Of a stretch of 64,000 nucleotides of DNA, positions 63,808 to 64,000 are shown one piece after another. The translations under genes were made by a program, and so were the position numbers. Every line of letters begins with the position of its first letter. The first letter of the stretch is position 1. Below the pieces are notes generated by a model, which saw only the letters and a list, made by a program, of their open reading frames with translations, was not told the origin of the DNA and made no database searches. Location of the stretch: positions 4,278,001-4,342,000 of the forward strand of contig CP065590.1 of the NCBI GenBank assembly GCA_016025055.1, in the 5' to 3' direction. Origin of the DNA: Chryseobacterium indologenes (GTDB taxonomy: Bacteria > Bacteroidota > Bacteroidia > Flavobacteriales > Weeksellaceae).

Positions 63808-63942
63808 TTACGGACATTGAACGATTGGAACGTCACTGCAAAAAACTTTATTTGCCCATTCGCAATACGTGCAGTATTGTTTAGGTTCTCCTCCGTACAC
63901 TGATTTCAAATCTGACTTCGTCAGTTTCTTTACATTTTTCAT
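63808..63942 (-). CDS. Double-glycine leader, Cys-rich bacteriocin-like peptide (44 aa)
   Basis: Read directly from the minus strand: ATG 63942, stop 63808-63810, 44 residues. The leader MKNVKKLTKSDLKSVYGG has the pattern 'LT...LK.V.GG' of double-glycine leaders cut by C39-peptidase ABC transporters. The core after GG is 26 residues, acidic to neutral, with four cysteines (24, 27, 35 and 43) that could form two disulfides. Such short peptides are frequent in Chryseobacterium and are annotated as bacteriocin-like. A -7 box is 23 nt upstream. No peptidase or transporter is in the window; whether it is toxic, a signal or a scaffold for modification is unknown. Confidence 0.7.
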   Translation of the reverse strand: MKNVKKLTKSDLKSVYGGEPKQYCTYCEWANKVFCSDVPIVQCP

Positions 63943-63965
63943 ATGGTTTTAATTTTATGGTATTT

Positions 63966-63973
63966 CAAAAATA
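63966..63973 (-). promoter_or_regulatory. -7 box of the double-glycine peptide gene
   Basis: TATTTTTG on the minus strand matches TAnnTTTG, 23 nt before the ATG at 63942. The -33 region falls at the window end and could not be judged. Confidence 0.5.
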
Positions 63974-64000
63974 TATCTATTTTATGCCTAAAATATTATA

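Overview
The window is AT-rich chromosomal DNA from a flavobacterium of the family Weeksellaceae, most likely Chryseobacterium (C. gleum / C. indologenes group). The evidence is an IND/CGB-type subclass B1 metallo-beta-lactamase, a type iii (Bacteroidetes) T6SS baseplate cluster, a T9SS sorting tail on a metalloprotease, a short principal sigma factor without region 1.1, HYC_CC_PP and DUF4286 family proteins, and repeated TAnnTTTG (-7) promoter boxes with no clear Shine-Dalgarno sequences. Several genes start with TTG. There is no tRNA or rRNA, no CRISPR array, no prophage and no insertion sequence. One structural RNA, the SRP RNA, lies at 53784-53876.

Layout. 1-4782: end of a threonine-aldolase-like gene, a stand-alone propeptide-like protein, a large secreted metzincin protease and a DtxR/MntR-type regulator. 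4783-6098: a small lipoprotein and the carbapenemase. 6163-9276: T6SS genes tssG-tssN-tssK on the minus strand. 9748-16234: S1/P1 nuclease, rpoD, a lipoprotein, an acetyltransferase, a flavin monooxygenase and an S9 peptidase. 16336-20162: copper operon (HYC_CC_PP protein, DUF3347 protein, multicopper oxidase with two metal-binding modules and an outer-membrane-like tail). 20384-30112: acetyltransferase, kdsA with a TonB-dependent receptor, DUF1697, and two large membrane glycosyltransferase-like proteins. 30335-32727: a capA-capB pair for sulfonolipid (capnine) synthesis. 32803-36797: EamA transporter, an unknown protein and a B12-binding-type radical SAM enzyme. 36990-46623: atpD-atpC, ribF, several small secreted or redox proteins, kdsB and a PAP2 phosphatase. 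46737-53651: small membrane protein, aminotransferase, phosphohexomutase, GIN-domain lipoprotein and a GT2/DUF4199 operon. 53784-64000: SRP RNA, UPF0173 hydrolase, menA/menB, TPR protein, gyrA, small lipoproteins, acetyltransferase, DUF421 and a double-glycine leader peptide at the right edge.

How the genes fit together. Many are core: transcription (rpoD), supercoiling (gyrA), F-type ATPase catalytic subunits, FAD synthesis (ribF), menaquinone (menAB), Kdo synthesis (kdsA, kdsB) and protein targeting (SRP RNA). Around them sit envelope and competition functions: sulfonolipids, T6SS, copper detoxification, secreted hydrolases, beta-lactam hydrolysis and a possible secreted Cys-rich peptide.

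A striking property is the number of single-base reading-frame breaks, mostly one base lost in a short homopolymer. They affect rpoD, kdsA, menB, tssG, GPx, a DUF4199 gene, a YjbR-like gene, a TonB receptor and a glycosyltransferase (twice), and apparent one-base gains break a DUF3347 gene and a small lipoprotein. Several of these genes are essential, so most breaks are probably uncorrected sequencing errors. The composite coordinates given span the whole inferred gene.
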